Below, one piece after another: positions 32,396 through 40,213 of a stretch of DNA of 64,000 bases. Position 1 is the first letter of the stretch, and the number at the start of each line of letters is the position of its first letter. The stretch lies in assembly GCF_022230925.1 (NCBI RefSeq), contig NZ_JAKKFH010000055.1, positions 62,001-126,000 of the forward strand. The letters run 5' to 3'. The notes below the pieces were generated by a model. The model saw nothing but the letters and a program-made list of their open reading frames with translations, was not told the DNA's origin and searched no databases. Position numbers and translations under genes: made by a program. Source of the stretch: Micromonospora alfalfae. Lineage in GTDB: Bacteria; Actinomycetota; Actinomycetes; Mycobacteriales; Micromonosporaceae.

Positions 32396-34687
32396 ATGGG
32401 TGTGTCGCAACGGTTCAAGAGCAAGTTCCGGCGGTTCCTCCAGCGCCCCGGCTCGACCGTGGATCTTGCTCCGCTGGAGAAACTGCTCCCGGCGATCGAG
32501 GCGCGCGAGGCTGAGCTCACCGCGCTCGACGACGCCGAGCTGACCGCGGCCGCGGGTGCCGCCGCCGGTTACGAGGAGATCTGCGCCGTCGGCCGTGAGG
32601 CCGCCCGCCGCGGCCTCGACCAGCGGCCGTACGACGTGCAGCTGCTCGGCGCGATGTCGCTGCTCTCCGGCAAGGTCGCCGAGATGGCCACCGGTGAGGG
32701 CAAGACACTGACCGCCACGGTCGCCGCGTACGGGCACGTCCGGCTCGGCAACGGCCCGGTGCACGTGCTCACCATCAACGACTATCTGGCCCGGCGCGAC
32801 GCCCAGTGGATGGAGCCGGTCTACACCCTGCTCGGCCTCACCGTCGGCTGGGTCAACGAGGCCTCCACCCCGCAGGAGCGGCGCGACGCGTACGCCTGCG
32901 ACGTCACCTACGTCTCGGTCAGCGAGGCGGGCTTCGACTACCTGCGCGACCAGCTCGTCACCGACGTGGAAGACCGGGTTCAGCCCGCGCTGACCACCGC
33001 CATCGTCGACGAGGCCGACTCGATCATGATCGACGAGGCCCGGGTGCCGATGGTCCTGGCCGGCGCGGTGCCGGGCGAGCAGGACCCGGTGCACGCCGCC
33101 GCCGCGCTGGTGCGTGGCCTGCGCAAGGGCAAGCACTACACGGTCGCCGAGGACGGGCGCAGCGTGGCGTTCACCTCCGCCGGCCTGGCCGCCATCGAGG
33201 CCAAGCTCGGCATCGACCTGTACGACGAGGAACACGTCGCGCAGCTCTCCGCTGTCAACGTGGCGCTGCACGCGCACGCCCTGCTGCACCGTGACGTGGA
33301 TTACATCGTCCGGGACGGCTCCGTCGAGCTGGTCGACGAGATGCGCGGCCGGGTGGCCCAGCGCCGCCGCTGGCCGGACGGTCTCCAGGCCGCGGTCGAG
33401 GCCAAGGAGGGGCTGGACGCCACCGCCGAGGGTGAGGTGCTCGGCACCATCGCCATGCAGGCGTACATCGCGCTCTACCCCAAGGTCTGCGGGATGACCG
33501 CCACCGCGGTGCTGGTCGGCGACCAACTGCGGGAGTTCTTCGACCTTGAGGTCGCGGTGATCCCGCCGAACACCCCGTGCATCCGCGAGGACGAGCCGGA
33601 CCGCATCTACGCCACCCGGGCGGAGAAGGACGAGGCGCTGATCGACGAGATCCAGCGCTGGCACGCCAAGGGGCGTCCGATGCTGGTCGGCACCCTGGAC
33701 GTCAAGGAGTCCGAGGGCCTGGCCGCCGGGCTGAACGCCGCCGGGGTGCCCTGCGTCGTACTGAACGCCAAGAACGACGACGAAGAGGCCGCGATCATCG
33801 CCGAGGCCGGCGCGTACGGCGCGGTGACCGTCTCCACCCAGATGGCCGGCCGAGGCGTCGACATCCGCCTCGGCGGCAGCGACCAGACCGATCAGGAGCG
33901 GGTCGCCGAGCTGGGCGGGCTCTACGTGATCGGCAGCGGCCGGCACGACAGCCGCCGGGTGGACGACCAGCTGCGCGGTCGGGCCGGCCGGCAGGGCGAC
34001 CCGGGTGGCTCGGTCTTCTTCGTCAGCCTGGAGGACGACCTCGTCGTCCGGCACGCCGCCGACTCGGTGCCGGCCTCGCCGCGGATGAACGCCGACGGTC
34101 TGGTGACCGACGAGCAGGTCGACTACGCGGTGGAGCATGCCCAGCGGGTCGCCGAGGGCGTCAACCACGAGATCCACCGCAACACCTGGCGCTACAGCGT
34201 GGTGATCGAGCAGCAGCGCAAGGCCCTGGCCGCGCGCCGGGAGCGGCTGCTGACCAGCGACGTGGCCGCGGTCATGCTGCTGGAGAAGGAGCCCGAGAAG
34301 GCCGGCGAGATGGACGAGGACCTCCTCGCCCGTGCCGCCCGGTCGATCGCGCTGTACCACCTGGACCGGCTCTGGGCCGAGCACCTTGCCGAGCTGTCGG
34401 AGGTCCGCGAGGGCGTGCACCTGCGCGCGCTGGGCCGGCTCGACCCGCTGGACGAGTTCCACCGGGCCGCGGTGCCGGCGTTCAACGACCTGATCCCCGA
34501 GATCGAGGCCCGCACCATCGCCACCTTCACCGAGACCGAATTCGATGAGGACTGGCAGCCCGACGACGGCACCCTTGTCCGGCCCACCGCCACCTGGACG
34601 TACCTGGTGCACGACAACCCGTTCGGGTCCGAGCTCGACCGCCTGATCGCGTCGATCGGGCGGCGACTCAGCGGCGCCTCGCGCTGA
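32396..34687 (+). CDS. secA2: Accessory Sec translocase ATPase SecA2
   Basis: The protein has 763 residues, shorter than housekeeping SecA (~900) and close to mycobacterial SecA2 (~780). Motor motifs are intact: the Q-region YDVQLLGAMSLLSGKVAEMATGEGKTLTATVAA with Walker A (~res 95-110), TYVSVSEAGFDYLRDQL, and Walker B VDEADSIMIDEARVP (~res 203-217). Motif V/VI are seen as STQMAGRGVDIRLGG and DDQLRGRAGRQGDPG. The usual C-terminal zinc-binding tail of SecA1 is missing and the helical wing is reduced. These differences, plus VSEAGFDYLRDQL where SecA1 has GTNNEFGFDYLRDN, support SecA2. It exports a subset of proteins. The start follows a leaderless -10. Confidence 0.9.
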   Translation: MGVSQRFKSKFRRFLQRPGSTVDLAPLEKLLPAIEAREAELTALDDAELTAAAGAAAGYEEICAVGREAARRGLDQRPYDVQLLGAMSLLSGKVAEMATGEGKTLTATVAAYGHVRLGNGPVHVLTINDYLARRDAQWMEPVYTLLGLTVGWVNEASTPQERRDAYACDVTYVSVSEAGFDYLRDQLVTDVEDRVQPALTTAIVDEADSIMIDEARVPMVLAGAVPGEQDPVHAAAALVRGLRKGKHYTVAEDGRSVAFTSAGLAAIEAKLGIDLYDEEHVAQLSAVNVALHAHALLHRDVDYIVRDGSVELVDEMRGRVAQRRRWPDGLQAAVEAKEGLDATAEGEVLGTIAMQAYIALYPKVCGMTATAVLVGDQLREFFDLEVAVIPPNTPCIREDEPDRIYATRAEKDEALIDEIQRWHAKGRPMLVGTLDVKESEGLAAGLNAAGVPCVVLNAKNDDEEAAIIAEAGAYGAVTVSTQMAGRGVDIRLGGSDQTDQERVAELGGLYVIGSGRHDSRRVDDQLRGRAGRQGDPGGSVFFVSLEDDLVVRHAADSVPASPRMNADGLVTDEQVDYAVEHAQRVAEGVNHEIHRNTWRYSVVIEQQRKALAARRERLLTSDVAAVMLLEKEPEKAGEMDEDLLARAARSIALYHLDRLWAEHLAELSEVREGVHLRALGRLDPLDEFHRAAVPAFNDLIPEIEARTIATFTETEFDEDWQPDDGTLVRPTATWTYLVHDNPFGSELDRLIASIGRRLSGASR

Positions 34688-34698
34688 CGTACCGACAG

Positions 34699-34740
34699 TC
34701 GGGGCCCCGATCGCGCCTCCGCGCGCGACCGGGGCTCCGA
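34699..34740 (+). terminator. Terminator-like hairpin after secA2
   Basis: An 18-bp imperfect stem (34699-34716 with 34723-34740; one wobble, one mismatch) lies 12 nt after the secA2 stop and is followed by TTTA. Confidence 0.65.
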
Positions 34741-34809
34741 TTTACGCCGTTTCGACCCAGGTTTCTCAGGGTAGTAGGGCTGGTCGGTCGAGTCGGGAGA
34801 GAGCAGACG

Positions 34810-34872
34810 ATGACACAGGTGACGATGCTTGCCGGGCAGGCACGAGACGGCACGGAGGCTGCGAACCGGTGA
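34810..34872 (+). CDS. 20-codon leader peptide coupled to the GAF-ANTAR gene
   Basis: The predicted peptide is MTQVTMLAGQARDGTEAANR. GGGAGAG lies ~8 nt before its ATG. Its stop codon overlaps the GTG start of the GAF-ANTAR gene in the arrangement GTGA (34869-34872). The peptide has no obvious run of one amino acid that would suggest attenuation, so it may simply load ribosomes for the next gene. Too short for statistical coding evidence. Confidence 0.5.
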   Translation: MTQVTMLAGQARDGTEAANR

Positions 34873-35609
34873 ACCTCGACACGCGGGAACCGGTGACGCA
34901 CACCCTCGGCGTCCTGGAAGCAGCCGCACTCTTACGGGAGCTGACCGCCGGGCTGATCGCCCTGACCGACTTTGATGAGGCGCTGCTGGCCCTGGTCCGG
35001 GTCACCCGGGACGCCGTCGCCGGAGTGCGCTGGTGCGGGTTCACCGCCCTACGGGCCGGCGAGCCGGCCGGGGTGGCCGCCTCCGACGAGGGGCTGGCCG
35101 GGCTGGACGACCTGCGACACGGGCCGGACACACCGGCGATGAGCGCGATCCACCGGCGCGAGATGATCCTCGCCGCCGACCTGACCGGTGAGCCCCGCTG
35201 GCCGGCCTGGACGGCGCACGCCCGCGACCTCGGCGTACGCGGGGTGATCTCCGCACCGGTCGACATCGACGACCAGGTCATCGGGGCGATCAACCTGTAC
35301 GCCGCCGCGCCGGACCTCTTGACCCCGCAACACCAGTTGACCGCCATGCTGCTCGCCGAACACGCAGGTCTGCTGCTCGCCGCCGTCCGCGACCGCAACC
35401 GACAACTCACCCTCGCCGGTGAACGGGACACCTCACTCCTGAACGACGGGGTGGTCGGCCAGGCCGTCGGCGTGATCATGACGCAGCGCGGGTGCCCGCC
35501 GGCCGAGGCCCTCGACGTGCTGCGCACCGCCGCCACGTCGCTGGACATCCCGCTGCGCGAGGTGGCCGAGCGCCTGGTCCGGACGGTCTCCCGCCAACGC
35601 GACAACTGA
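34869..35609 (+). CDS. GAF and ANTAR domain RNA-binding antiterminator
   Basis: The protein has 246 residues. Residues ~18-170 are a GAF sensor (LLRELTAGLIALTDFDEALLAL to VISAPVDIDDQVIGAINLYA). Residues ~180-242 form a three-helix ANTAR domain (LNDGVVGQAVGVIMTQRGCPPAEALDVLR) with the conserved Ala-x-Gly-x-x-M core. ANTAR proteins bind paired hexaloop stem-loops in RNA and prevent termination. No histidine kinase or phosphorylatable receiver is visible, so the GAF domain is the likely input. It is translated from a GTG overlapping the upstream leader stop. Confidence 0.9.
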   Translation: MNLDTREPVTHTLGVLEAAALLRELTAGLIALTDFDEALLALVRVTRDAVAGVRWCGFTALRAGEPAGVAASDEGLAGLDDLRHGPDTPAMSAIHRREMILAADLTGEPRWPAWTAHARDLGVRGVISAPVDIDDQVIGAINLYAAAPDLLTPQHQLTAMLLAEHAGLLLAAVRDRNRQLTLAGERDTSLLNDGVVGQAVGVIMTQRGCPPAEALDVLRTAATSLDIPLREVAERLVRTVSRQRDN

Positions 35610-35653
35610 CCCGGTCCGCTGGGCCGCGTGGGTCGCTGGGCCGCGCGGGCCGC

Positions 35654-35732
35654 GTGATCCACTCGGGTTTCTGGAAATCGGGGTGTCATGGGCCGACGGA
35701 TGCCCCGACTTCCTGAAAGCCGAGTGGATCAC
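35654..35732. repeat. Intergenic palindrome, family B copy 1
   Basis: A 30-nt arm (35654-35683, starting GTGATCCACTCGG) pairs with 35703-35732 with three mismatches around a 19-nt loop. The left arm closely matches the left arm at 47668 (GATCGACTCGG-TTTTC-GGAAGTCG-GGTGTC pattern), so this is a dispersed repeat. The rest of the 35610-35877 gap holds nothing else I can identify. Confidence 0.8.
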
Positions 35733-35877
35733 CGCCAGTCTGGCCGTCCGGCCTCGGCGAGCGCGGCCACGGTGCCCGTTCTCCCTGCCGGCGGCGAGTC
35801 GGGCGGCATCGTTTCGCCTCGACCGACCCCGGGTAGCACTCTGGTCAGGTGAGCTGCGCCGACCTGGGGGAGGACCG

Positions 35878-36363
35878 ATGCAGAGCCGGCTGCGGGTGCA
35901 GGGGCACCCGATCCAACCGATGCTGGTGACGTTCCCGCTCGGGCTGTTCGTCAGCGCCACCGTCTTCGACCTCACCGACGTGATCGGGGGGCCCGCGTTC
36001 CTCGGCGAGGTCGGCTACTGGACCGGCGTCGCCGCCCTCGTCGCCGCCGCGCTGACCGCAGTGGCCGGCATGGTCGACCTGTGGGACGTGCCGGGCGACC
36101 GGACCCGCCGCACCGCCGTCGCCTTCAACCTGGTGAACGCGGTGATGGCCGCCATGTTCCTGCTCACCTGCCTGGTCCGGTCACACTCCCCGCAGCGCGG
36201 CGCGTCGGTCGCGATCCTGGTCACCGAACTGGTCGCGCTGGCCGTCGGCGGGGTCGGCGTGCACCTGGGCGCCCGGCTGATGCGTCAGTTCGACAGCGGC
36301 CGCGCCGAGGCCGGCGGCCTGGACGCGCTCGCCGGCTCCACCGGCGAGATCGCCCGCCCCTGA
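35878..36363 (+). CDS. DUF2231 membrane protein
   Basis: The protein has 161 residues. The signature HPIQPMLVTFPLGLFVSATVFDL, with the first His and Pro near the N-terminus, identifies DUF2231. Four membrane helices follow (WTGVAALVAAALTAVAGMVDL, FNLVNAVMAAMFLLTCLV, ILVTELVALAVGGVGVHLG). Homologues are predicted heme- or metal-linked membrane proteins, but function is unproven. GGGGAGGACC before the ATG sets the start. The next ~230 nt (36364-36594) show no gene. Confidence 0.87.
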   Translation: MQSRLRVQGHPIQPMLVTFPLGLFVSATVFDLTDVIGGPAFLGEVGYWTGVAALVAAALTAVAGMVDLWDVPGDRTRRTAVAFNLVNAVMAAMFLLTCLVRSHSPQRGASVAILVTELVALAVGGVGVHLGARLMRQFDSGRAEAGGLDALAGSTGEIARP

Positions 36364-36582
36364 CCCGACCTGCCGGCGGTCTCGTCGCTGACCCCACCCA
36401 CCGAGCGGGCCCGCTCACCGGACCCGCTGGACTCGCCATTGACGCCACCCGTGAGACCGTCCGCCATGCGCCGGCCCGCCGGGCGCGCCGGGCGCGCCGG
36501 ACGAGCCTGATCCGCCGGGCGCGGCGTCTGGCCGGTAAGTGGGCCTGGTGCGCGGGGCCGGTATCCGTGCGACTGGTCGGTC

Positions 36583-36588
36583 TACCAT
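36583..36588 (+). promoter_or_regulatory. -10 element of a leaderless promoter (TACCAT)
   Basis: TACCAT ends 6 nt before the ATG at 36595. Confidence 0.5.
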
Positions 36589-36594
36589 CCCCGG

Positions 36595-36789
36595 ATGACC
36601 TCCTCTCCGGACACGCTTCCGAAGATCGGCGCGCCCGCCACCCGGGCCCTGCATGATGCCGGCTACACCGCGCTGCGCCAGCTCGCGGGCGTTCCCCGGG
36701 CGGACCTGGCCAAGCTGCACGGCCTGGGCCCCAAGGCGCTCGGGATCCTCCAGGCCGCCCTTGAGGAGCACGGGCTCAGCCTCGGGTGA
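36595..36789 (+). CDS. Small helix-hairpin-helix protein
   Basis: The protein has 64 residues and consists of a single tandem helix-hairpin-helix unit: IGAPATRALHDAGYTALRQLAGVPRADLAKLHGLGPKAL shows two hairpin turns (G-x-P-x-T-x-x and G-L-G-P-K-A). HhH units contact the DNA backbone without sequence specificity. The protein is too small for catalysis by itself. It might bind DNA or a partner nuclease. Leaderless promoter spacing supports this start. Confidence 0.8.
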   Translation: MTSSPDTLPKIGAPATRALHDAGYTALRQLAGVPRADLAKLHGLGPKALGILQAALEEHGLSLG

Positions 36790-36864
36790 GTTCCACCGCG
36801 GGCACCCGACCGGGCGGCGGCAAATGGGTTGCCGGCCGGGTGACCGTCCGCGAGGCTGACCGCC

Positions 36865-37623
36865 ATGACCGCTGAGCGTGACGCCGAAGACTTGATCGCG
36901 GAGGCCGCCGCTGCGCCCGTCGATGGTTGGGGCTTCGGTTGGCTGGCCGGGCGGGCCACTGAGGAGCGTCCACCCTGGGGGTACGCCAGGCTGGTCGCCG
37001 AGCGGATGGCGCGGGCCGATGCGGCGCTGGACGTGGACACCGGCGGCGGGGAGGTGCTCGCCGAGGTGCCGTGTCCACCGAAGCTGCTGGCGGCGACTGA
37101 GGCGTGGCCGCCGAACGTGGAGGTCGCCCGCCGGACCCTGCGTCGGGTCGGCGCGTCGGTGGTCGCGGTCGCGTCGGACGGGCCGCTACCGTTTCGCGAC
37201 GCCTCGTTCGACCTGGTGGTCAGTCGGCATCCGGTGCGTACCGACTGGGTTCAGACGGCGCGGGTGCTGCGGCCGGGTGGGACGTTCCTGTCGCAGCAGA
37301 TCGGGGCCGGCACGATGCGGGAGCTGAGTGAGGCGATCCTCGGGCCGTTGCCGTCGCCGACCCAGCGGCACCCCGAGCACGCGGTCGCCGCCGCCGAGGC
37401 AGCTGGCCTGCGGGTGGTCGACCTGCGTCGGGCCACGCTGCGGGCGACCTTCGCCGACGTCGGCGCGGTGGTCTGGTTCCTACGCAAGGTGATCTGGACG
37501 GTGCCCGGGTTCACGGTCGACCGCTACCGCGCGCCACTGCGCGCCCTGCACCACCGCATCGCCACCGAAGGCCCTTTCGTCGCCCACGCCCAACGCTTCC
37601 TCGTCGAGGCCCTCCGCCCCTGA
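36865..37623 (+). CDS. Class I SAM-dependent methyltransferase
   Basis: The protein has 252 residues. Motif I is LDVDTGGGEVLAEVP (~res 55-69). NVEVARRTLRRVGASVVAVASD covers the second and third strands with the ribose acidic position altered. FRDASFDLVVSRHPVRTDWVQTARVLRPGGTFLSQQIG gives motifs II-III (~res 110-150). The C-terminal ~80 residues form a distinct lid. Substrate unknown. It is monocistronic, with the next gene on the opposite strand. Confidence 0.82.
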   Translation: MTAERDAEDLIAEAAAAPVDGWGFGWLAGRATEERPPWGYARLVAERMARADAALDVDTGGGEVLAEVPCPPKLLAATEAWPPNVEVARRTLRRVGASVVAVASDGPLPFRDASFDLVVSRHPVRTDWVQTARVLRPGGTFLSQQIGAGTMRELSEAILGPLPSPTQRHPEHAVAAAEAAGLRVVDLRRATLRATFADVGAVVWFLRKVIWTVPGFTVDRYRAPLRALHHRIATEGPFVAHAQRFLVEALRP

Positions 37624-37659
37624 CCAAGCCCCAAGCCCCCGCCCCTGACGAACACCCCA

Positions 37660-37743
37660 CCCCCGCCGATCTTGCACTTTCGGTGCCCGCGAAAGCCGCC
37701 TACCCGGGCAATTCGACCGCCGAAACTGCAAGATCGGCGGGGG
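37660..37743. repeat. Intergenic palindrome, family A copy 1
   Basis: Arms 37661-37683 and 37720-37742 pair over 23 nt with one C-C mismatch (core CGATCTTGCA), and one more C-G pair extends outward. A second 6-bp stem (TGCCCG at 37684, CGGGCA at 37705) stacks inside. It sits between convergent genes. The same core recurs at 60928. Confidence 0.82.
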
Positions 37744-37788
37744 CGAGGGCGAGGGGCGAGGGGCGAGGGCAGGGCGCGGGGGGGCGGG

Positions 37789-38739
37789 TTAGTGGGGGTG
37801 GGTTTGGTGGTGGGTTGCCAGGACGTCGGCGCCGAAGTCGCTGGCGGGGCGGCGTAGGACGGTGTGCGCGTGGTTGCCGTCCGCTGTGGTGTTGTCGTAC
37901 TCGATCAGCAGGTCGTCGCCCTGCACCCGGTAGTAGTGTCGCCGCCCGGGGTGGGTCGGGCCGGCCCAGGCGAAGTGCAGCGGGCCGGCGTCCAGGCGGG
38001 TCGCCTCCCGGATGGCCAGCTCGGGCGGAAGCCGGTCGAGGTAGAGGGCGACCACCTGGTCGAGCAGCGCGCGGCCGGTCGGTCCGAGTCGCTGCGCCGG
38101 TACGCCGAGGGGCTCCAGTGGCGCGTCGACCCGCCCACGGGTGGCGCTGATGATGTCCGCCGGTGCCTCGTCGGCGATGATCGCGGCGGCCCGCTCGGCC
38201 GGGCCCAGCGCGTCGAGCAGGGCGCGGGCCAGGTCCTCCTCCACACCGAGTGGGCGGGAGACCGGCCGGCCGGCGTAGCGGACCGCGGCAGGGTTGGCGC
38301 CGAAGAAGATCGGCGCGGGGGAGACCTGACCGTCCACCACTGTCATGTTCACCGACAGGTGGTGCCCTTCGAGTCGCCACGCCCAACGGTCGTCGCGCGC
38401 CGGGTCGCCGAACACGGCCACCCAGTAGTCGGCGCTGTGCCGCCCGCGCTGCCAGCCCTCGGCCCGGTCCAGCACCTCCTCCAGCGAGATGATCGCCATC
38501 GCCTGTGCGTACGCCGAGGGGCTGAGCGCGGTGGCCAGCAACCGGTGCGCGGCCTTGCGGGCGGTGACGTCGAGTTCGGCGAGGCAGACGCCCGGTCGGG
38601 GTCGGGGCCGGTACTCCAGCCAGCGTCGGGCCGCCTCGTCGTCGAACGAGTGCATGGCGCTCTCGCGGGCGGCGGGGTCGAGCGCGGTCAGCAGCGCGGT
38701 GCCGGCGGACCGCATCTGCTCCGGTAGAGGATCTTCCAC
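37789..38739 (-). CDS. DUF3500 domain-containing protein
   Basis: The protein has 316 residues. DUF3500 features are seen: YRPRPRPGVCLAELDVTARKAAHRLLATALSPSAYAQAMAI at the N-terminus, WAWRLEGHHLSVNMTVVDG in the middle, and HFAWAGPTHPGRRHYYRVQGDDLLIEYDNT near the C-terminus. The conserved His residues of GHHLS and the last beta-hairpin suggest a metal- or small-molecule-binding enzyme, but no reaction is established. The start is GTG at 38739. Downstream genes run the other way across a palindromic repeat. Confidence 0.85.
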   Translation of the reverse strand: MEDPLPEQMRSAGTALLTALDPAARESAMHSFDDEAARRWLEYRPRPRPGVCLAELDVTARKAAHRLLATALSPSAYAQAMAIISLEEVLDRAEGWQRGRHSADYWVAVFGDPARDDRWAWRLEGHHLSVNMTVVDGQVSPAPIFFGANPAAVRYAGRPVSRPLGVEEDLARALLDALGPAERAAAIIADEAPADIISATRGRVDAPLEPLGVPAQRLGPTGRALLDQVVALYLDRLPPELAIREATRLDAGPLHFAWAGPTHPGRRHYYRVQGDDLLIEYDNTTADGNHAHTVLRRPASDFGADVLATHHQTHPH

Positions 38740-38770
38740 CGACCCTGTATACCGGCCGGCCGTGCCGGTG

Positions 38771-39163
38771 TCAGCCGACGCGCAGCAGCTCGGTCATCTC
38801 CGGTAGGTCGAAGAAGCGCGCGGTCTCGACGGCCGAGGGGTTGCCGTGTGCCGGATCGGCGCCGGCGGCGAGGAGCGCGCGGACCGCCTCGGTGCTGCTG
38901 CGGAAGACCGCCGCGGCCAACGCGGTCTGACCTCGGTCGTTGGCCCGGGTGTGGTCGGCGCCGCGGCTGAGCAGGGCGGCCACCGTGTCCGGGTGGGCGT
39001 GGTACGCGGCCAGGATGAGCAGCGTGTCGCCCTTGTCGTTGGTGAGGTTGACCGGCAGTCCGGCGTCGATCTGCGCCGCCAGCTCGTCGGTGGCGCCGGC
39101 TCGGGCCAGGTCGAACATCCGGTGCGCGAACGCCAGCGTCTCGGCGTCGAGGTTCTCGGTCAC
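38771..39163 (-). CDS. Ankyrin-repeat protein
   Basis: The protein has 130 residues: about three ankyrin repeats, the clearest being NDKGDTLLILAAYHAHPDTVAALLSRGAD (~res 42-70) and NDRGQTALAAAVFRSSTEAVRALLAAGAD (~res 75-103). A helical N-terminal cap (LAFAHRMFDLARAGATDELAAQI) is a repeat of its own. No signal peptide, so it acts in the cytoplasm as a protein-binding module. The GTG start follows a leaderless -10. Confidence 0.87.
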   Translation of the reverse strand: MTENLDAETLAFAHRMFDLARAGATDELAAQIDAGLPVNLTNDKGDTLLILAAYHAHPDTVAALLSRGADHTRANDRGQTALAAAVFRSSTEAVRALLAAGADPAHGNPSAVETARFFDLPEMTELLRVG

Positions 39164-39169
39164 CGGTCC

Positions 39170-39175
39170 AGGTTA
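39170..39175 (-). promoter_or_regulatory. -10 element of a leaderless promoter (TAACCT on the minus strand)
   Basis: On the minus strand TAACCT ends 6 nt before the GTG at 39163 of the ankyrin-repeat gene. Confidence 0.5.
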
Positions 39176-39227
39176 GCCACACCTGTCCTGATAGGTTGCT
39201 CGGCCGGCGCGCTGGGGGAGAGGTCCG

Positions 39228-39605
39228 ATGGGTGAGACGGTGTACGTGGGCAACGCGGGAGTTGACGGCGCCACCAACGCCGGTTGGCTGCTCGGGCACT
39301 TCGCGCCGCCGGGGGAGATCCGGCACAGCACCGACGTCGAGGTGAAGTGGGGCGTGCATCCGCCTGGGCAGGCCCGGTCGCGGTGGGCGACCGGCGAGGT
39401 GCGCACCACTCTGCTCGTACTCGTCGAGGGGTGTTTCCGGGTGGAGTTGCCGGACCGGACGGTTCGGCTGGCCGCGCCGGGCGACTACGTGGTGTGGGCC
39501 CGTGGGGTGGACCATTCCTGGTTCGCCGAGCGCGCGTCGGTGGTGTTGACGGTGCGCTGGCCCTCGTTGCCGGGCTACCGCGCGGACCCGCCCGTGCTGC
39601 GTTGA
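39228..39605 (+). CDS. Cupin-like small protein
   Basis: The protein has 125 residues predicted as a single beta-barrel. Segments VEVKWGVHPPGQARSRWA, TLLVLVEGCFRVELPD and RLAAPGDYVVWARGVDHSW match the strands and loops of small cupins. The final His lies where cupin motif 2 sits, but the usual H-x-H of motif 1 is absent, so a metal site is doubtful. GGGGGAGAGG is the ribosome site before the ATG. A binding role is as plausible as an enzymatic one. Confidence 0.68.
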   Translation: MGETVYVGNAGVDGATNAGWLLGHFAPPGEIRHSTDVEVKWGVHPPGQARSRWATGEVRTTLLVLVEGCFRVELPDRTVRLAAPGDYVVWARGVDHSWFAERASVVLTVRWPSLPGYRADPPVLR

Positions 39606-39635
39606 TTCACCCGGGCGGCTGACCTGCGTCCCACC

Positions 39636-39679
39636 AGGCGGAATTACCTACTAAACCTATAGGCTTTACCGCCTAGAGT
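39636..39679 (+). promoter_or_regulatory. Nested operator-like inverted repeat and -10 of the cysteine dioxygenase operon
   Basis: AGGCGG (39636-39641) pairs with CCGCCT (39669-39674). Inside it an A+T-rich core CCTACTAAACCTATAGG (39647-39663) has CCTA/TAGG ends. TAGAGT at 39674-39679 is a good -10, so the core would cover the -35 position. This resembles a repressor site; the regulator is unidentified. Confidence 0.5.
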
Positions 39680-39716
39680 ACGAGGGCACCCCGCCGAACG
39701 ACCGCGAGGAACCGCC

Positions 39717-40172
39717 ATGACGCAGCACCGTCCGGAGCCCGACCTGCTCACCGTTGCCCGCGGCTGGGCCGACCCGGCCGGTTGGCCGGTCGCGCTGCGT
39801 TTCGACAGCGCCGAGCGCTGGTACGCCCGCCTCGCCGTCAGCGACGAGCACGAGGTGTGGGCGCTGAGCTGGCTGCCCGGGCAGGGCACCGACCTGCACG
39901 ACCACGGCGGCTCCTCCGGGGCGTTCCGGGTGGTCAGCGGCGTGCTCACCGAGGAGACGGTCAGCGCCGGTCGACTACGCCCCCGACTGCTGCCGGCCGG
40001 CACGGGCCGCCGCTTCGGCGCCCGGCACGTGCACCAGGTGACAAACCGAGGTGTCGACCCGGCGGTCAGCGTGCACGTCTACCGGCCGGCGCTGCTGCGG
40101 ATGACCCGCTACCACATCCTCGACGGGCGGCTGCGGGTCTCCGAGGTCGCCGAGGCCGGCCGGTCCTGGTAG
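39717..40172 (+). CDS. Cysteine dioxygenase family protein
   Basis: The protein has 151 residues, somewhat shorter than typical bacterial cysteine dioxygenase (~190). The cupin iron site is visible: [17 protein letters not shown] gives the two His of motif 1, and [11 protein letters not shown] gives the third His. The Cys-Tyr crosslink Cys is not evident, as usual in bacteria. The enzyme would oxidise cysteine to cysteine sulfinate with O2. It is followed after 41 nt by a rhodanese, a pairing also seen as a fusion in other bacteria. GAGGAACC precedes the ATG. A nested inverted repeat at 39636 likely controls it. Confidence 0.83.
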   Translation: MTQHRPEPDLLTVARGWADPAGWPVALRFDSAERWYARLAVSDEHEVWALSWLPGQGTDLHDHGGSSGAFRVVSGVLTEETVSAGRLRPRLLPAGTGRRFGARHVHQVTNRGVDPAVSVHVYRPALLRMTRYHILDGRLRVSEVAEAGRSW

Positions 40173-40213
40173 CCGCGCGCACCGAGAAACCCTGTCACCG
40201 GAAGGAACCGAGA

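Noticed and set aside
30455-34612. A 1385-codon open frame on the minus strand antisense to the ABC exporter and secA2
   Set aside because: Shadow of the third-position GC bias; the sense genes have complete ATPase motifs.
34687-34868. Search for ANTAR-target paired hexaloop hairpins in the gap before the GAF-ANTAR gene
   Set aside because: The only clear hairpin there is the GC-rich one after secA2; no two-stem arrangement with A1/G4 hexaloops could be made out by eye.
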